Source: Devosia riboflavina
Lineage (GTDB): Bacteria > Pseudomonadota > Alphaproteobacteria > Rhizobiales > Devosiaceae
NCBI RefSeq assembly: GCF_000743575.1
Contig: NZ_JQGC01000001.1
Location: forward strand, 62,001-126,000
Length of the DNA: 64,000 nucleotides
Direction: 5' to 3'
Position 1 is the first letter of the stretch, and every line of letters begins with the position of its first letter. The position numbers and the translations under genes are program-made. Below are positions 16,677 to 26,615 of this stretch, piece by piece. The notes beneath the pieces were generated by a model. That model did no database searches and was not told where the DNA came from. It worked only from the letters and a program-made list of their open reading frames with translations.

Positions 16677-19600
16677 TTAAAAGTCATTCCCCCGATCACT
16701 GCGCTCCGCGGGGGACTGTCGCGCCTTCGGCAGCAGCTGTATGGCAAGGGTGTGGGTGCCGCCGTCGAGTGGCACGCGTAATTGTCCGCCTTCGAGCGTT
16801 AGCGCAAGCCCGTCCAGTATCGCGCTTTGGGATACCTCCAGATCGATGGCGCGATTGCGCACAGTGATCTCATATCGCGTGCCGGCCACGTCCAGCGTTG
16901 CGCTATATTCCGGCCAGGCAGCCGGAAGGCATGGATCGAGAACAAGCATATTGCCTTCGCGGCGCAGTCCGAGAATGCCTTCGATTCCGGCCCGGTACAT
17001 CCAGCCCGCTGAGCCGGTGTACCATGTCCAGCCGCCGCGCCCGATATGGGGCGCGACCGAGTAAATGTCGGCGGCTACCACATAGGGTTCGACCTTGTAG
17101 CGCGCGACGGCCTCCGGTGTGGCGGCGTGATTTATCGGGTTGACGAGGGAGAAGAGGTCGTACGCTTTGTCGCCCTGACCGAGTTTAGCGAAGGCAAGAA
17201 TAGCCCACATCGCGGCGTGACTGTACTGGCCGCCGTTTTCGCGGAGGCCCGGCGGATAGCCCTTTATATAGCCGGGATCGCGAGACGTGGCGTCAAACGG
17301 CGGGGTGAATAGCAACACCAAGCCGTCGTCCTCGCGGATCAGGTGGCGGTCGAGCGATGCCATGGCGACGCTGGCGCGAATGGGGTCGCCGCCGCCCGAC
17401 AGCACCGCCCAGGACTGCGCGATGGAATCGATCCGGCATTCGTCATTATCCTGGGATCCGAGCCATGAACCGTCATCGAAGGTGGCACGCCGATACCATG
17501 CCCCGTCCCAAGCTTCACGCTCCAGTGCGGTCTTCAGTTTTGCGGCGTGGACCTTCCAGCGTTTGGCGCGTTTGGGATCGCGCATATCCGCAAAAGGCAT
17601 CATGAGATCGATGGCGCGAATGAGAAGCCAGCCTAGCCAGACGCTCTCTCCTTGCCCGCCCTCGCCGACCCGGTTCATGCCATCGTTCCAGTCGCCGGTG
17701 CCCATCAACGGCAGGCTATGGGCGCCTGTCAATTTGATCGCCTGATCTAGACCAAGAGCACAATGTTCGAACAAGGATGCGGTGCGCTCGGACGTCATAG
17801 GCTGGAAGAAGGCATCGTGATCGCCATCTGTCAGGTTAGGCCCCTCGATAAACGGTACGATCTCATCGAGGATCGCCGTGTCGCCTATGGTCGCGACATA
17901 TGTGGCGGCAGCCAGGGCCAACCAGACGCGGTCATCGGAAATGCGGGTGCGCACGCCCTGACCGGAATGGGGCAGCCACCAATGTTGCACATCGCCTTCG
18001 ACGAACTGCCGTCCCGCGGCTCGCAGGATGTGATGGCGGGTATCCTGCGGCCGAACGAGCGTCATTGCCATGCCATCCTGCAACTGGTCTCGGAAACCAT
18101 AGGCACCGCTGGCCTGGTAGAAGCCCGAACGCGCAGTGATGCGGCAAGCCAGCGTCTGGTAGAGCAGCCAGCCGTTGAGCATGATGTCCATCGCCCGGTC
18201 GGGCGTTCTCACCTGAACGGCACCGAGAATGGACTGCCAATGTGCGATGACTTCGGCAAGGGCGGCATCGAGATCGGTATTGCGATAGCGCTCGATAAGC
18301 AGGCGCGCTTCGTCTTCAGATGCAGCTTCGCCGAGGAGGCAGACAATCTCCATGCTTTCCCCGGTGGCCAGCTCGATGCTGGTTTGAAGTGTGGCACAAG
18401 GATCGAACCCGGCCCCGGTTCGTCCGGTGAGGTCGGTTTGGCTCAAGAGCGCGGCAGGCGCTGCTGGGCTACCATTGCGGCCAAGGAATTCGGTACGGTC
18501 AGCGGTCCATGTCGTCTGGCGTCCGCCTAGGTCTGCAAATCCGACGCGTCCACCAAAGGCCATCGCCCATTTGTTGCGGGCAAAAATGGCACCGGTCTCA
18601 GGATCGATTTTGGTCGTGATGAACGGCGCGGTCGTGCCGCGCTGGGTGCCGAGAACGAATTCGGCATAGCTGGTGACCGAAAGTCGCCTTGAGCGCTTCG
18701 AGTGGTTGGTGAGCGTCAGGCGCGAAATCCGGATTGGATCGACAAGCGGAACGTAGGAGAGCAGGTCGCTTTCGATGCCATGCGCCTGATGGGAAAAGCG
18801 GGAATAGCCAAAGCCGTGGCGCGCGACATAGCGGCCTTCGTTTCGGATCGGCAGCGCCGTTGGGCTCCAGAGGGCTCCCGTCTCTTCGTCCCGTATGTAA
18901 ATCGCTTCACCAACGGGATCGCCGACCGGATCGTTCGACCAGGGCGTGATCTGGTTTTCCCGGCTATTGCCGGCCCAGGTGTGAAAGCTGCCTTCGCTCG
19001 ATACTTGAAAGCCAAAGCCTGCATTGGCGATGACATTGATCCAGGGGGCAGGAGTCGTTGCGCCGTTCTCGAGCACGGTCACATATTCCGTGCCGTTCCT
19101 CGCGAACCCACCGAGACCATTGAAGAACTCTAGATCGTCCGGCTGCCCGACGATCTCGGCTGAGGGTGATGGGGCCGGTGCAGGGATCTCGGCATCCGGC
19201 GGCCAGGTTGCGTCGGAATGGTAGGTCAGTTGGTCCGCGATTGGCCCCCGATGCGCCTGGAACACCACGCGCGCGCTCGCTTGCAACAGGTTGCGGGTTT
19301 CCAGCCCCAGAAGATCGGCCCGGAGGACGTGCACGGTGCCTTGCGCGGGCGTATCGTCATAGCGTGGCCTCGACTGGCTGGAGCGAACCGCCGCCTCGAT
19401 GGCGTTCTGCAGGTCCTGCACATAGGAAGAGCCGCGTTCATTAAGGATCACTAGATCGACGGCCAGCCGCTTGATGCGCCAATATTCGTGCGCCCGCAGC
19501 ATCTGGCGCAGTTGTGGCATGTCTTCCATGGCGTCGATGCGCAACAAGACGATGGGCAGATCGCCCGAAATGGCATGGGGCCACAGTCCCGACTGTGGAC

Positions 19601-22600
19601 CGGCCCCGGCCGCGATCGTGTCCGAAGACGGTCGGAAGCGCGGATCGGCGTATATGATTGGCGCTGCCAGGCGCTGGAAGTCAGCCGCTTCGTCCAGTCC
19701 AACGTCGAGATGGTGCAACTGCACTTGCGCCTGGGTCCAGGCCAGTGTCTTGGCTCGTTCATAAGCGCTGCGGTCGTGGTGCTTGTCGATCAGTTCGAGC
19801 AGTTCGGCCCGCGACGATGCGACCATGGTCCAGAAAGCAATCCTCGCCACTTTGCCGGGTGGTATGCGCAGGTGTCGGCGTAGGGCGAAAACCGGGTCGA
19901 GCACGATGCCAACTGTTCCCGACAGGTCTTGCCCGTCATGGACTGCTGCGGCGGTTCCGATGGAGCGAGTGCGGCCGAGAAAGCGGGCGCGGTCGGATTC
20001 ATATTGCGGGTCGGCAATGACCTCGCCCTCGACCACGGCGAAATGGGCCGCCCAGATTTCCGGCTCGGTCGGAGAGCGTCTGCGGCGTGTCGCCACTAGG
20101 GCGCCGAACTCGGTCAGGTATTCGGTCTCGACAAACATCTTGGCAAAGGCGGGGTGGGCGTCATCGGTGGTGGGTGTTGTCAGCACCAGCTCGGCGTAGG
20201 AGGTCACTTCGATTTCGCGTGCACGGCGGCCGCTATTGGTGAAGCAGACCCGGCGTACCTCGCCATCGTCTTCGCCTGATACCAGGACATCCATTTCGGT
20301 CGTCAGCGTCTGGTCGTGGCGCAGATATTGGGCATGGTCCTCGCCGAACGCGACGGAGGCTGGGGCCCTCTCGTTCATCGGCTGAACCGTCGGGGAGAAG
20401 ACCACTCCTGTCCGCATGTCCTTGCAAAAGACGAAAGCGCCAGAGTCGTCTCGCGTCGCGTCCTCGCGCCAGCGGGTAATGGCGATGTCCCGCCAGCGGC
20501 TGTAGCCGCCGCCGGACGCGGTCAGCATCACCGTATAGCGGCCGTTGGACAGCAGGTGGGTGACCGGAGCACCATGATGCGGCAGAGCCAGTCGGCGCAC
20601 TGTGGGACTAACGTTGACCGACATATCCGCTGGTGCCTTGACCTCCTCGGCGCGTGGACGGGCGATGGCAACGTCCCGCGGCACGCGCTCGGAGAGCAGA
20701 AGTTCGCTCGCCTTGATCATGGGGTCGCGATGAAAGCGCGCCCGCATGCGGCCATCGTCAAGCACATTGGCAATGGCGGTGATGGTCATGCCCTGGTGAT
20801 GCGCCATGTAGCTGCGGACGATGGCGACGTTTTCATCGTCCGGCAGGCGAGATCGCGTATAATCAAGCGCTTCGTAAAAGCCATGAACGCCGCGCGCGCC
20901 CATCATTTCGAAGCGCCGAAAATTCTCCGCCGCTGCCTGCGGGTCGACCATAGCGGCGAGACCGGTGGCATAGGGGGCGACAACCATATTGCTGGAAAGG
21001 CCACGCTTGAGCCCGAGGCCCGGCACGCCGAAATTGGAATATTGATAGGTGAACTCGTAGTCGCGGACATTGTACGCGGACTCGGAAATACCCCAGGGCA
21101 CATTGCGCGCCCGGCCATAGGCTTCCTGACGCGCCACCACCAGCCGGTTTGTGTCATCGAGGAGACTCCCTGCGGGCGCACGCATCACCAGCGAGGGCAT
21201 CAGATATTCGAACATGGACCCCGACCACGAAATAAGCGCCGAGCCGTTTCCCAAAGGGGTCGCGGTGCGTCCAAGTCGGAACCAGTGTCGGGTAGAGACG
21301 TCGCCCTTGGCGATGGCGAAGAGGCTTGCTAGCCGGGCTTCCGAGGCCAGCAGATCGTAGCAATTGGCGTCGAGACCGTTGTCGAGCAGTGAGTAGCCAA
21401 TAGAGAGCAGCTTCCGGTCGGGATCGAGCAGGAAGGCGAAATCCATATCGCGGGCTGTCTGGCGAGCTATCCCCGCCAGCGCAAGGAGCCGCGTATTAAA
21501 CGCTGCATGATCGTTCCGTAGCGCTCGCCGGTCGCGGGAGGCCTCGGCGATGGAGTGATGAAATGCCGAGATCCAGAAGGTGAGATCGGAGTCGGCACTA
21601 TTTGCCGCGGCCGGAGTTTGCGGCGACGCCAGTTTCAACGCCTTATCCGACAGACGCAGCAGGGTCGGCGTCAGGGCATCAAAAGATTGTTGAGCACCGA
21701 GTTGCGCTTCGATTTCGTCGAGCACCGACGAAAGTGCCTGGTCCCTCGCGCCCGGCATTTCCGCCAGCGCCATGCGGGCCAGTATCAGCGTGTCCTCAAA
21801 GCCTCGCCTTGTCTCGGACGGTGTGGTCTCGGCCCATTCTTCGCAGGCATTGGCGAGGGCAATCAGATGCCCGGCCAGATTGCCGCTGTCGACGGAAGAC
21901 ACATAGGCCGGATCGAGTACCCTCAGGTCACGGGTGTCGTACCAGTTGAAAAAATGCCCCCTGAAACGGGTCAGCCTGCCCAGTGTCGCAAAACTCGCTT
22001 CCAGCCGCTCGATGGTTTCGAGGGCGCCCGCCCAGCCAAAATCCCGCGCCGCGACAGCGGAGAGGAAATAGAGCCCGATATTGGTGGGCGAAGTGCGGTG
22101 GGCGATGGCGGGCGCCGGAGTCTCCTGGAAATTGTCCGGCGGCAGCATGTTCTCCCGCGGTGTGACGAAGGTTTCGAAAAACCGCCAGGTGCGACGTGCG
22201 ATCAAGCGTAGATAGTCAGCATCGGCGGGAACAAGGTCTCTGTCCGGTCGCGTCGGCGGCGAGCGGCTGATCCAGAGGGCCATGGCCGGTGCGGAAAGCC
22301 AGATTATTGCCAAGGGCAGGACCAGTGGCAAGGACGAAGCAGCGAGTGCCAGGGCGCCCGTCAGCAGGGCCAGGGCCAAAGCCGTACCGCCCGCCATGTC
22401 CCGATAAAACCCGATCAGCGTCAACCGCGTCCGGCCGCTGGAGCTGGCAGCGGTCGTCCATTCGAGCAGATGTTTTCGCGACACAGAGAGACGGAACAGG
22501 GTACGCAGGATCGCGTCGGCGTTGCGCCATGCCTGGTCCGGCAGTAAGGAAAGCCCGAGCCCAACCTGCAGGGTTGCCAATTTGGCGTCATGGGAGAGGC

Positions 22601-25166
22601 CGAGCAGATGGGAGCGCAATTGTAGACCCGGACGACGCGGCAGGATGGCGAACAGAACGGGCAAGAAGGCGGGAACGATCAGCGCCAGAAGGATTGAAGC
22701 CGCTGCGATCGCACCGGCCTGCAACGACATCAGGCAGCAAAGAACCAGCGCCAAGAGAGCGGCCGGAGCGACCAGCGAGCGCCGCAAATTGTCCACCATT
22801 TTCCAGCGCCCAATGGCCGGGAGCGTAGAATCTTTGGCGACCCAGGGCAGCAATTGCCAGTCGCCACGCGTCCAGCGGTGTTGGCGCCGCGCCGCCACGT
22901 CGTAGCGGGTTGGGAAGTCGTCCACCACTTCGACGTCGGATGCCAGCCCCGCCCGCGCGAAGACTCCTTCGAACAGATCGTGGCTGAGAAGGCTATTGTT
23001 CGGGATGCGCCCAGCCAATGCCGTCTCGAAGGCATCAACATCGTAGATGCCTTTGCCTGTGTAGGAGCCTTCCCCAAAAAGGTCCTGGTAGACATCCGAA
23101 ACGGCGGCCGCATAGGGGTCGATGCCGCCCGGCGCCGAAAAGACCCTCTGATAGAGCGAGCCTTCGCGCCCGACGGGGAGCGAAGGGGTGACGCGGGGCT
23201 GGATGATGGCGTAGCCGTCGATGACACGCTGTTCCCGGGCGCTAAAGCGCGGCTTATTGAGCGGATGAGCCATCTTGCCCACGAGGCGCAACGCGGCGTC
23301 GCGGGGCAATTTGGTATCTGCATCGAGCGTGATGACATAGCGGACATCGGCCGGCACCGACGGTGTGCCGAAACTGGTATCCCGCGCGCCCCGCAGCAGC
23401 CGGTTAAGTTCGGTCAGTTTCCCGCGCTTTCGCTCCCATCCCATCCAGATACCTTCGCCCGCATTGAAGCGGCGAGCCCGGTGGAGCAGAAAAAAGCGCT
23501 CGCCGGCGTGCCCTGGACCATGGCGCTTGTTCAGAGCAGCGATGGCGTCTCGGCCGATATCGAGCAACGCTACATCGCCTTCCAGCGTCTCTGTGTCTGC
23601 GTCGAGACCGTCGGTCAAAAGGGCGAAACTGATATCTCCGCCGGCGCCGGACAGGTGATGGACTTCAAGCTGCTCGATGTCTTCGAGCAATTGAGCCTGA
23701 TTGACCAGCAGGGTCGGCACGACGACCAGCGTGCGTAAATGTTGTGGCACGCCGCCTGAGAGTTCGAGCCCAGGCAGACTCGCGGCTCCAACACCCCAGC
23801 TTATCGCACGGTTTATCAGCGCGGACGCGACTTCGCTGGCCGGCAAAAGCGCCAGGAGCAGAAACGGATAGAGGATGCCTGTTGCAAGGCCCATACCGGA
23901 CAATATCCAACCCAGAAGCCCAAGCAGGGCGAGCGTCACGCCACCAATTGCAATGCCATAGCCGCCAATGCCCATGCGGCCCGCGAGCCGGTTCAGATGC
24001 AGCCGCGCCGTCGGACGAAATCCGATGGCGCGCTCAAGGGCAGGACGGCCCTGGGCAACCAAGTGATAGCCGGGATCGCCCAGCCGCTCGGTCTCGACCT
24101 GTGTAGCGTCTTGCCCCACAGCGGTGTGCGCTAGCGCGAGCGCGGCCTCTGCGATATCGAGTTCGGACAGGTCCGAGCCCCGCGCCAGATACTCGATAGC
24201 GCTCCGATAACGATCGCGGGTGGCGAAATCCATCTGCGCGAAATCGCTGCCGGCGGAAAGACGCTCGTCGACCAGGCTAACGCTTTCGAACAGATCGGCC
24301 CAATCGATATTGGAAATCAGCCTCATGCTGGTGATGATGTTGCGGATCGTGACATTGGAGGCGCCTTGGCGCTGCTGGGCGTGCTGGACAACGGTCTCGA
24401 TGGAGCTGCCCTGTCGGGCCAGTTGATCCTCAAGCCAGCCATGAGCAGGCGTGGTTCTCGGATCGCGGTCACGCAACCGTTTGGCCAATTGCGCCGCGAA
24501 CAATTCAGATATCGGTTTCTCGGGCATGCGCGCCGCCAGCGCCCTCGCGCTGTCTTCGGCAAGGAGCAGATCGGCCAGCGTATCCGCCTCAGTGCGGGCT
24601 CGACGCCCGGCGGTGATCTGGTCGGCCAGACGCCGCAGATTCTCCACCAGCACGATGCGCAGGGTTATCGCAACGGCCCACAGTTCGCCAATCGTCAGAG
24701 GCTGTGTCTGTTGATAGGCCGCTATGAACCGGGCGAGCGTCTGTGGATCGAAATGGCTGTCGGTATGCGCGATAAAGGCCCATGCCAGCCCAAAGATGCG
24801 CGGATAGCCCGCAAATGGCCCATCGGCGAGCTTGGGCAGTTGCCGATAGTAATTGGGCGGAAGATCATCATGGATCTCGCGGATCTGCTCCTCGACCAGA
24901 TGATAATTGTCCAGCAGCCATTCGGCCGCCGGTACCACGGTGCGTTCGCTCTCTATCTCATGGGCGCTGGCGCGATAGGCCGCCAGCAGCACGGCCGCGT
25001 TCTGCCTTAGCCGCTTGTGCAAGGAAACGACCGCTGGTGGCCGCTCCGTCACCGCCTGGGCGGAAGCCAGACTGCGCGCATGCTGTTCCAGCCGTTCGAC
25101 CCCGAACAATTCCTCGCGTACTGGAGCAGGATCGGTCCACGGGTTCGCCGGCCGGGCTGTTGTCAT
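16677..25166 (-). CDS. ndvB: Cyclic beta-1,2-glucan synthase (NdvB/ChvB/Cgs)
   Basis: An inner-membrane enzyme of 2829 residues that initiates, elongates, cyclises and trims periplasmic cyclic beta-1,2-glucan from UDP-glucose; its length matches rhizobial NdvB and Brucella Cgs. The ATG at 25166 is chosen for a GAGGAA ribosome-binding site about nine bases upstream. In-frame ATGs at 25202 (GGAGGG directly abutting) and 25235 are weaker. An N-terminal helical region precedes the first membrane block (about 410-470). The family-84 glycosyltransferase core shows RYVITLDADTKLPRDAALRL and the (R/Q)xxRW-type motif in RRQHRWTRGDWQLL, followed by further membrane blocks near 810-860 and 925-970. The C-terminal half is a GH94-type phosphorylase module with the catalytic MGTGDWNDGMNRVGE motif. 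Family roles are hypo-osmotic adaptation, motility and host interaction. Confidence 0.96.
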   Translation of the reverse strand: MTTARPANPWTDPAPVREELFGVERLEQHARSLASAQAVTERPPAVVSLHKRLRQNAAVLLAAYRASAHEIESERTVVPAAEWLLDNYHLVEEQIREIHDDLPPNYYRQLPKLADGPFAGYPRIFGLAWAFIAHTDSHFDPQTLARFIAAYQQTQPLTIGELWAVAITLRIVLVENLRRLADQITAGRRARTEADTLADLLLAEDSARALAARMPEKPISELFAAQLAKRLRDRDPRTTPAHGWLEDQLARQGSSIETVVQHAQQRQGASNVTIRNIITSMRLISNIDWADLFESVSLVDERLSAGSDFAQMDFATRDRYRSAIEYLARGSDLSELDIAEAALALAHTAVGQDATQVETERLGDPGYHLVAQGRPALERAIGFRPTARLHLNRLAGRMGIGGYGIAIGGVTLALLGLLGWILSGMGLATGILYPFLLLALLPASEVASALINRAISWGVGAASLPGLELSGGVPQHLRTLVVVPTLLVNQAQLLEDIEQLEVHHLSGAGGDISFALLTDGLDADTETLEGDVALLDIGRDAIAALNKRHGPGHAGERFFLLHRARRFNAGEGIWMGWERKRGKLTELNRLLRGARDTSFGTPSVPADVRYVITLDADTKLPRDAALRLVGKMAHPLNKPRFSAREQRVIDGYAIIQPRVTPSLPVGREGSLYQRVFSAPGGIDPYAAAVSDVYQDLFGEGSYTGKGIYDVDAFETALAGRIPNNSLLSHDLFEGVFARAGLASDVEVVDDFPTRYDVAARRQHRWTRGDWQLLPWVAKDSTLPAIGRWKMVDNLRRSLVAPAALLALVLCCLMSLQAGAIAAASILLALIVPAFLPVLFAILPRRPGLQLRSHLLGLSHDAKLATLQVGLGLSLLPDQAWRNADAILRTLFRLSVSRKHLLEWTTAASSSGRTRLTLIGFYRDMAGGTALALALLTGALALAASSLPLVLPLAIIWLSAPAMALWISRSPPTRPDRDLVPADADYLRLIARRTWRFFETFVTPRENMLPPDNFQETPAPAIAHRTSPTNIGLYFLSAVAARDFGWAGALETIERLEASFATLGRLTRFRGHFFNWYDTRDLRVLDPAYVSSVDSGNLAGHLIALANACEEWAETTPSETRRGFEDTLILARMALAEMPGARDQALSSVLDEIEAQLGAQQSFDALTPTLLRLSDKALKLASPQTPAAANSADSDLTFWISAFHHSIAEASRDRRALRNDHAAFNTRLLALAGIARQTARDMDFAFLLDPDRKLLSIGYSLLDNGLDANCYDLLASEARLASLFAIAKGDVSTRHWFRLGRTATPLGNGSALISWSGSMFEYLMPSLVMRAPAGSLLDDTNRLVVARQEAYGRARNVPWGISESAYNVRDYEFTYQYSNFGVPGLGLKRGLSSNMVVAPYATGLAAMVDPQAAAENFRRFEMMGARGVHGFYEALDYTRSRLPDDENVAIVRSYMAHHQGMTITAIANVLDDGRMRARFHRDPMIKASELLLSERVPRDVAIARPRAEEVKAPADMSVNVSPTVRRLALPHHGAPVTHLLSNGRYTVMLTASGGGYSRWRDIAITRWREDATRDDSGAFVFCKDMRTGVVFSPTVQPMNERAPASVAFGEDHAQYLRHDQTLTTEMDVLVSGEDDGEVRRVCFTNSGRRAREIEVTSYAELVLTTPTTDDAHPAFAKMFVETEYLTEFGALVATRRRRSPTEPEIWAAHFAVVEGEVIADPQYESDRARFLGRTRSIGTAAAVHDGQDLSGTVGIVLDPVFALRRHLRIPPGKVARIAFWTMVASSRAELLELIDKHHDRSAYERAKTLAWTQAQVQLHHLDVGLDEAADFQRLAAPIIYADPRFRPSSDTIAAGAGPQSGLWPHAISGDLPIVLLRIDAMEDMPQLRQMLRAHEYWRIKRLAVDLVILNERGSSYVQDLQNAIEAAVRSSQSRPRYDDTPAQGTVHVLRADLLGLETRNLLQASARVVFQAHRGPIADQLTYHSDATWPPDAEIPAPAPSPSAEIVGQPDDLEFFNGLGGFARNGTEYVTVLENGATTPAPWINVIANAGFGFQVSSEGSFHTWAGNSRENQITPWSNDPVGDPVGEAIYIRDEETGALWSPTALPIRNEGRYVARHGFGYSRFSHQAHGIESDLLSYVPLVDPIRISRLTLTNHSKRSRRLSVTSYAEFVLGTQRGTTAPFITTKIDPETGAIFARNKWAMAFGGRVGFADLGGRQTTWTADRTEFLGRNGSPAAPAALLSQTDLTGRTGAGFDPCATLQTSIELATGESMEIVCLLGEAASEDEARLLIERYRNTDLDAALAEVIAHWQSILGAVQVRTPDRAMDIMLNGWLLYQTLACRITARSGFYQASGAYGFRDQLQDGMAMTLVRPQDTRHHILRAAGRQFVEGDVQHWWLPHSGQGVRTRISDDRVWLALAAATYVATIGDTAILDEIVPFIEGPNLTDGDHDAFFQPMTSERTASLFEHCALGLDQAIKLTGAHSLPLMGTGDWNDGMNRVGEGGQGESVWLGWLLIRAIDLMMPFADMRDPKRAKRWKVHAAKLKTALEREAWDGAWYRRATFDDGSWLGSQDNDECRIDSIAQSWAVLSGGGDPIRASVAMASLDRHLIREDDGLVLLFTPPFDATSRDPGYIKGYPPGLRENGGQYSHAAMWAILAFAKLGQGDKAYDLFSLVNPINHAATPEAVARYKVEPYVVAADIYSVAPHIGRGGWTWYTGSAGWMYRAGIEGILGLRREGNMLVLDPCLPAAWPEYSATLDVAGTRYEITVRNRAIDLEVSQSAILDGLALTLEGGQLRVPLDGGTHTLAIQLLPKARQSPAERSDRGNDF

Positions 25167-25278
25167 GCGCTTTTTCCTCGAAGAAATGGCGTGTTCGCTC
25201 ATCCCTCCGGCAAATGTCTGCCGGGGATGCAACACATAGTGGCGGATCGGACCCGAACAGGTTTCCGAAGTCCGGAGA

Positions 25279-25413
25279 TCAGTGCTTCTTCTTTGGTGGA
25301 GCGATGCGCTCCTGTACCGCCTTGCCGAAGGGCTCTTCAGTCGTAGCCCGTGGTGCCTTGACCATTTTGGGCTTTTTCAACTCGCGGTTACCGCGCATCT
25401 GTCCTCTGGCCAT
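25279..25413 (-). CDS. Small basic conserved protein (44 aa)
   Basis: Begins MARGQMRGNRELKKPKMVKA and ends PPKKKH. This is a strongly basic, probably unstructured peptide of a type common in Rhizobiales genomes (MARGQ..NRE..KPK signature, from memory). The ATG at 25413 has GAGGA seven bases upstream; an upstream in-frame start at 25467 adds only low-complexity sequence and is rejected. Function is unknown; the charge suggests nucleic-acid or membrane association. It is the last of seven small minus-strand genes upstream of the cyclic glucan synthase gene. Confidence 0.7.
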   Translation of the reverse strand: MARGQMRGNRELKKPKMVKAPRATTEEPFGKAVQERIAPPKKKH

Positions 25414-25477
25414 GATCGATCCTCGGTCCGGATACGGCCGGGCGTCCGACCGGGAATAGCCCGGCACCTGCTTGCAG

Positions 25478-25711
25478 CTATTCCATCAATCCCGGGGGCA
25501 AGGTGCCCAGCTTCAACAACACCCGCGGCTCGTCATAGGTATCGGTCTCGATGTCGACTTCCTGGGAAAAGGCAATGACGCCGGCACGCATAGGCGCCAG
25601 GCGCTCCGCTGCGGCAACTGCCTTCTCTGCGGATTTTGAAGTCTGGACGGGATCGGCAACGAGCTTCCTGCCGATTTGCTTGAACGCCTGAACCAGATAC
25701 ATGGTTGCCAT
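25478..25711 (-). CDS. Small conserved hypothetical protein (77 aa)
   Basis: Begins MATMYLVQAFKQIGRKLVAD, continues with a helical KSAEKAVAAAERLAPMRAGV segment and ends with an acidic strand region (EVDIETDTYDEPRVLLKLG). It looks like a compact alpha/beta protein with no catalytic motif. The ATG at 25711 lies nine bases after the stop of the upstream two-helix membrane protein, so the two are almost certainly co-transcribed. A second ATG three codons inside (25702) is a possible start. Function unknown. Confidence 0.7.
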   Translation of the reverse strand: MATMYLVQAFKQIGRKLVADPVQTSKSAEKAVAAAERLAPMRAGVIAFSQEVDIETDTYDEPRVLLKLGTLPPGLME

Positions 25712-25719
25712 ACGCTACT

Positions 25720-26052
25720 CTATGTCTTGCGAAGTGGACGACGGGGCTCCTCGTGAAGAGAGCTCTGCCTACGCGCCCGGCTCTGGTATTCGTTTTCTAT
25801 CGCGCGGCGATTTCTACGCGTGCGAACGCGATTGGTCGCAATGCCTGCCAGGCCCGCGACAAGCGCGAGGCTCGCCGCGAGCATGGGCAGGCGAAAGAAA
25901 TCCACGCCGTAAAAACCGGCAATGGCGAACATGAGCATGACCGCGATCGAAAACCCGACAATGGCGTGCGTGAGCATTGAGCCATTGGGGGCGGGTGCAT
26001 AGAGTGCGGCTGCGTTCCTTGCCTCCTGACGCCGGGTATTTTCTTTGGTCAC
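25720..26052 (-). CDS. Small membrane protein (110 aa)
   Basis: The start is the GTG at 26052, preceded by GGAAGG and overlapping the last codons of the upstream gene. The product begins VTKENTRRQEARNAAALYAP. Two hydrophobic helices follow (about 28-48, HAIVGFSIAVMLMFAIAGFY; about 53-70, LPMLAASLALVAGLAG), then a very basic cytoplasmic tail (RTRRNRRAIE, ending EEPRRPLRKT). It is likely an inner-membrane protein of unknown role. A longer upstream reading frame covers the preceding gene in another frame and is rejected. Confidence 0.65.
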   Translation of the reverse strand: MTKENTRRQEARNAAALYAPAPNGSMLTHAIVGFSIAVMLMFAIAGFYGVDFFRLPMLAASLALVAGLAGIATNRVRTRRNRRAIENEYQSRARRQSSLHEEPRRPLRKT

Positions 26053-26297
26053 GAGGCCTTCCGCCGCGCCAGGGGAAAGGAGCGATGCGCGTAGAGAGCG
26101 AGTATGTCCGCGCCCTCGAAGCGCTGCTCGTCCACTTCGAGCAAGGAGCCCTTCAAAAAGGCCGGTTCCATTTCCTCGGCTACGAATTGAACCGCTTCGG
26201 CGGCCGAGGCAAAGCGACGATAATGCAACCCCTGTGACCTCCGAGACGTCCTGCCGGGGTAGAAGTCCGCCGCTGCGGCATAGTCGATTGTTGTCAT
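26049..26297 (-). CDS. Small conserved hypothetical protein (82 aa)
   Basis: Begins MTTIDYAAAADFYPGRTSRR, contains an alpha-helical FASAAEAVQFVAEEMEP stretch and a hydrophobic end (EGADILALYAHRSFPLARRK). The ATG at 26297 has an AGGG-type ribosome-binding site about eight bases upstream. The stop overlaps the GTG of the next gene, indicating coupling. The layout (short N-terminal arm, helix, strand with a conserved LYAHRSFPL end) recalls small rhizobial proteins encoded near stress genes. Function unknown. Confidence 0.7.
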   Translation of the reverse strand: MTTIDYAAAADFYPGRTSRRSQGLHYRRFASAAEAVQFVAEEMEPAFLKGSLLEVDEQRFEGADILALYAHRSFPLARRKAS

Positions 26298-26321
26298 AGT
26301 CTGGTCCCTTTCCCGGAACGG

Positions 26322-26609
26322 CTACTGAACCAGCCATATTTGGCGGCTGAAGCCCTCTGAAAGTCTGAATTGAGCAAAGCTTCCGGCTTCATCTTCCGCC
26401 CGGACGAGTTCGACGAGCATGTCGAGTTCGAACTGGATCACCAGCCGGCCGTTTTCGCAGAAGAGAACATCCGCGGTACGTTGGCGGCCATCTGGGAATT
26501 CGATGGCGAGTATGTCTGCGGCGGAAATATCAACCGCCTGATCTCCGCCCGTGATCAACAGGAGGCTGCCTGCAATTATTTCGAACGCGCTTGCATAGCT
26601 GTGCCACAC
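26322..26609 (-). CDS. Small hypothetical protein (95 aa)
   Basis: The likely start is the GTG at 26609, giving MWHSYASAFEIIAGSLLLIT and a beta-rich body (AADILAIEFPDGRQRTADVL, RLVIQFELDMLVELV) ending in SRQIWLVQ. There is no strong ribosome-binding site. The reading frame is the same as that of the 57-codon gene just upstream, separated only by TAG and two codons. It may therefore be the 3' part of a single gene split by an amber codon, or a distinct coupled gene. Function unknown. It is co-directional with the neighbouring small genes. Confidence 0.5.
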   Translation of the reverse strand: MWHSYASAFEIIAGSLLLITGGDQAVDISAADILAIEFPDGRQRTADVLFCENGRLVIQFELDMLVELVRAEDEAGSFAQFRLSEGFSRQIWLVQ

Positions 26610-26615
26610 GATGCG

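Noticed and set aside
25166..25235. Longer start for the cyclic glucan synthase
   Set aside because: The ribosome-binding site and spacing fit the ATG at 25166 better; the extra residues are low-complexity.
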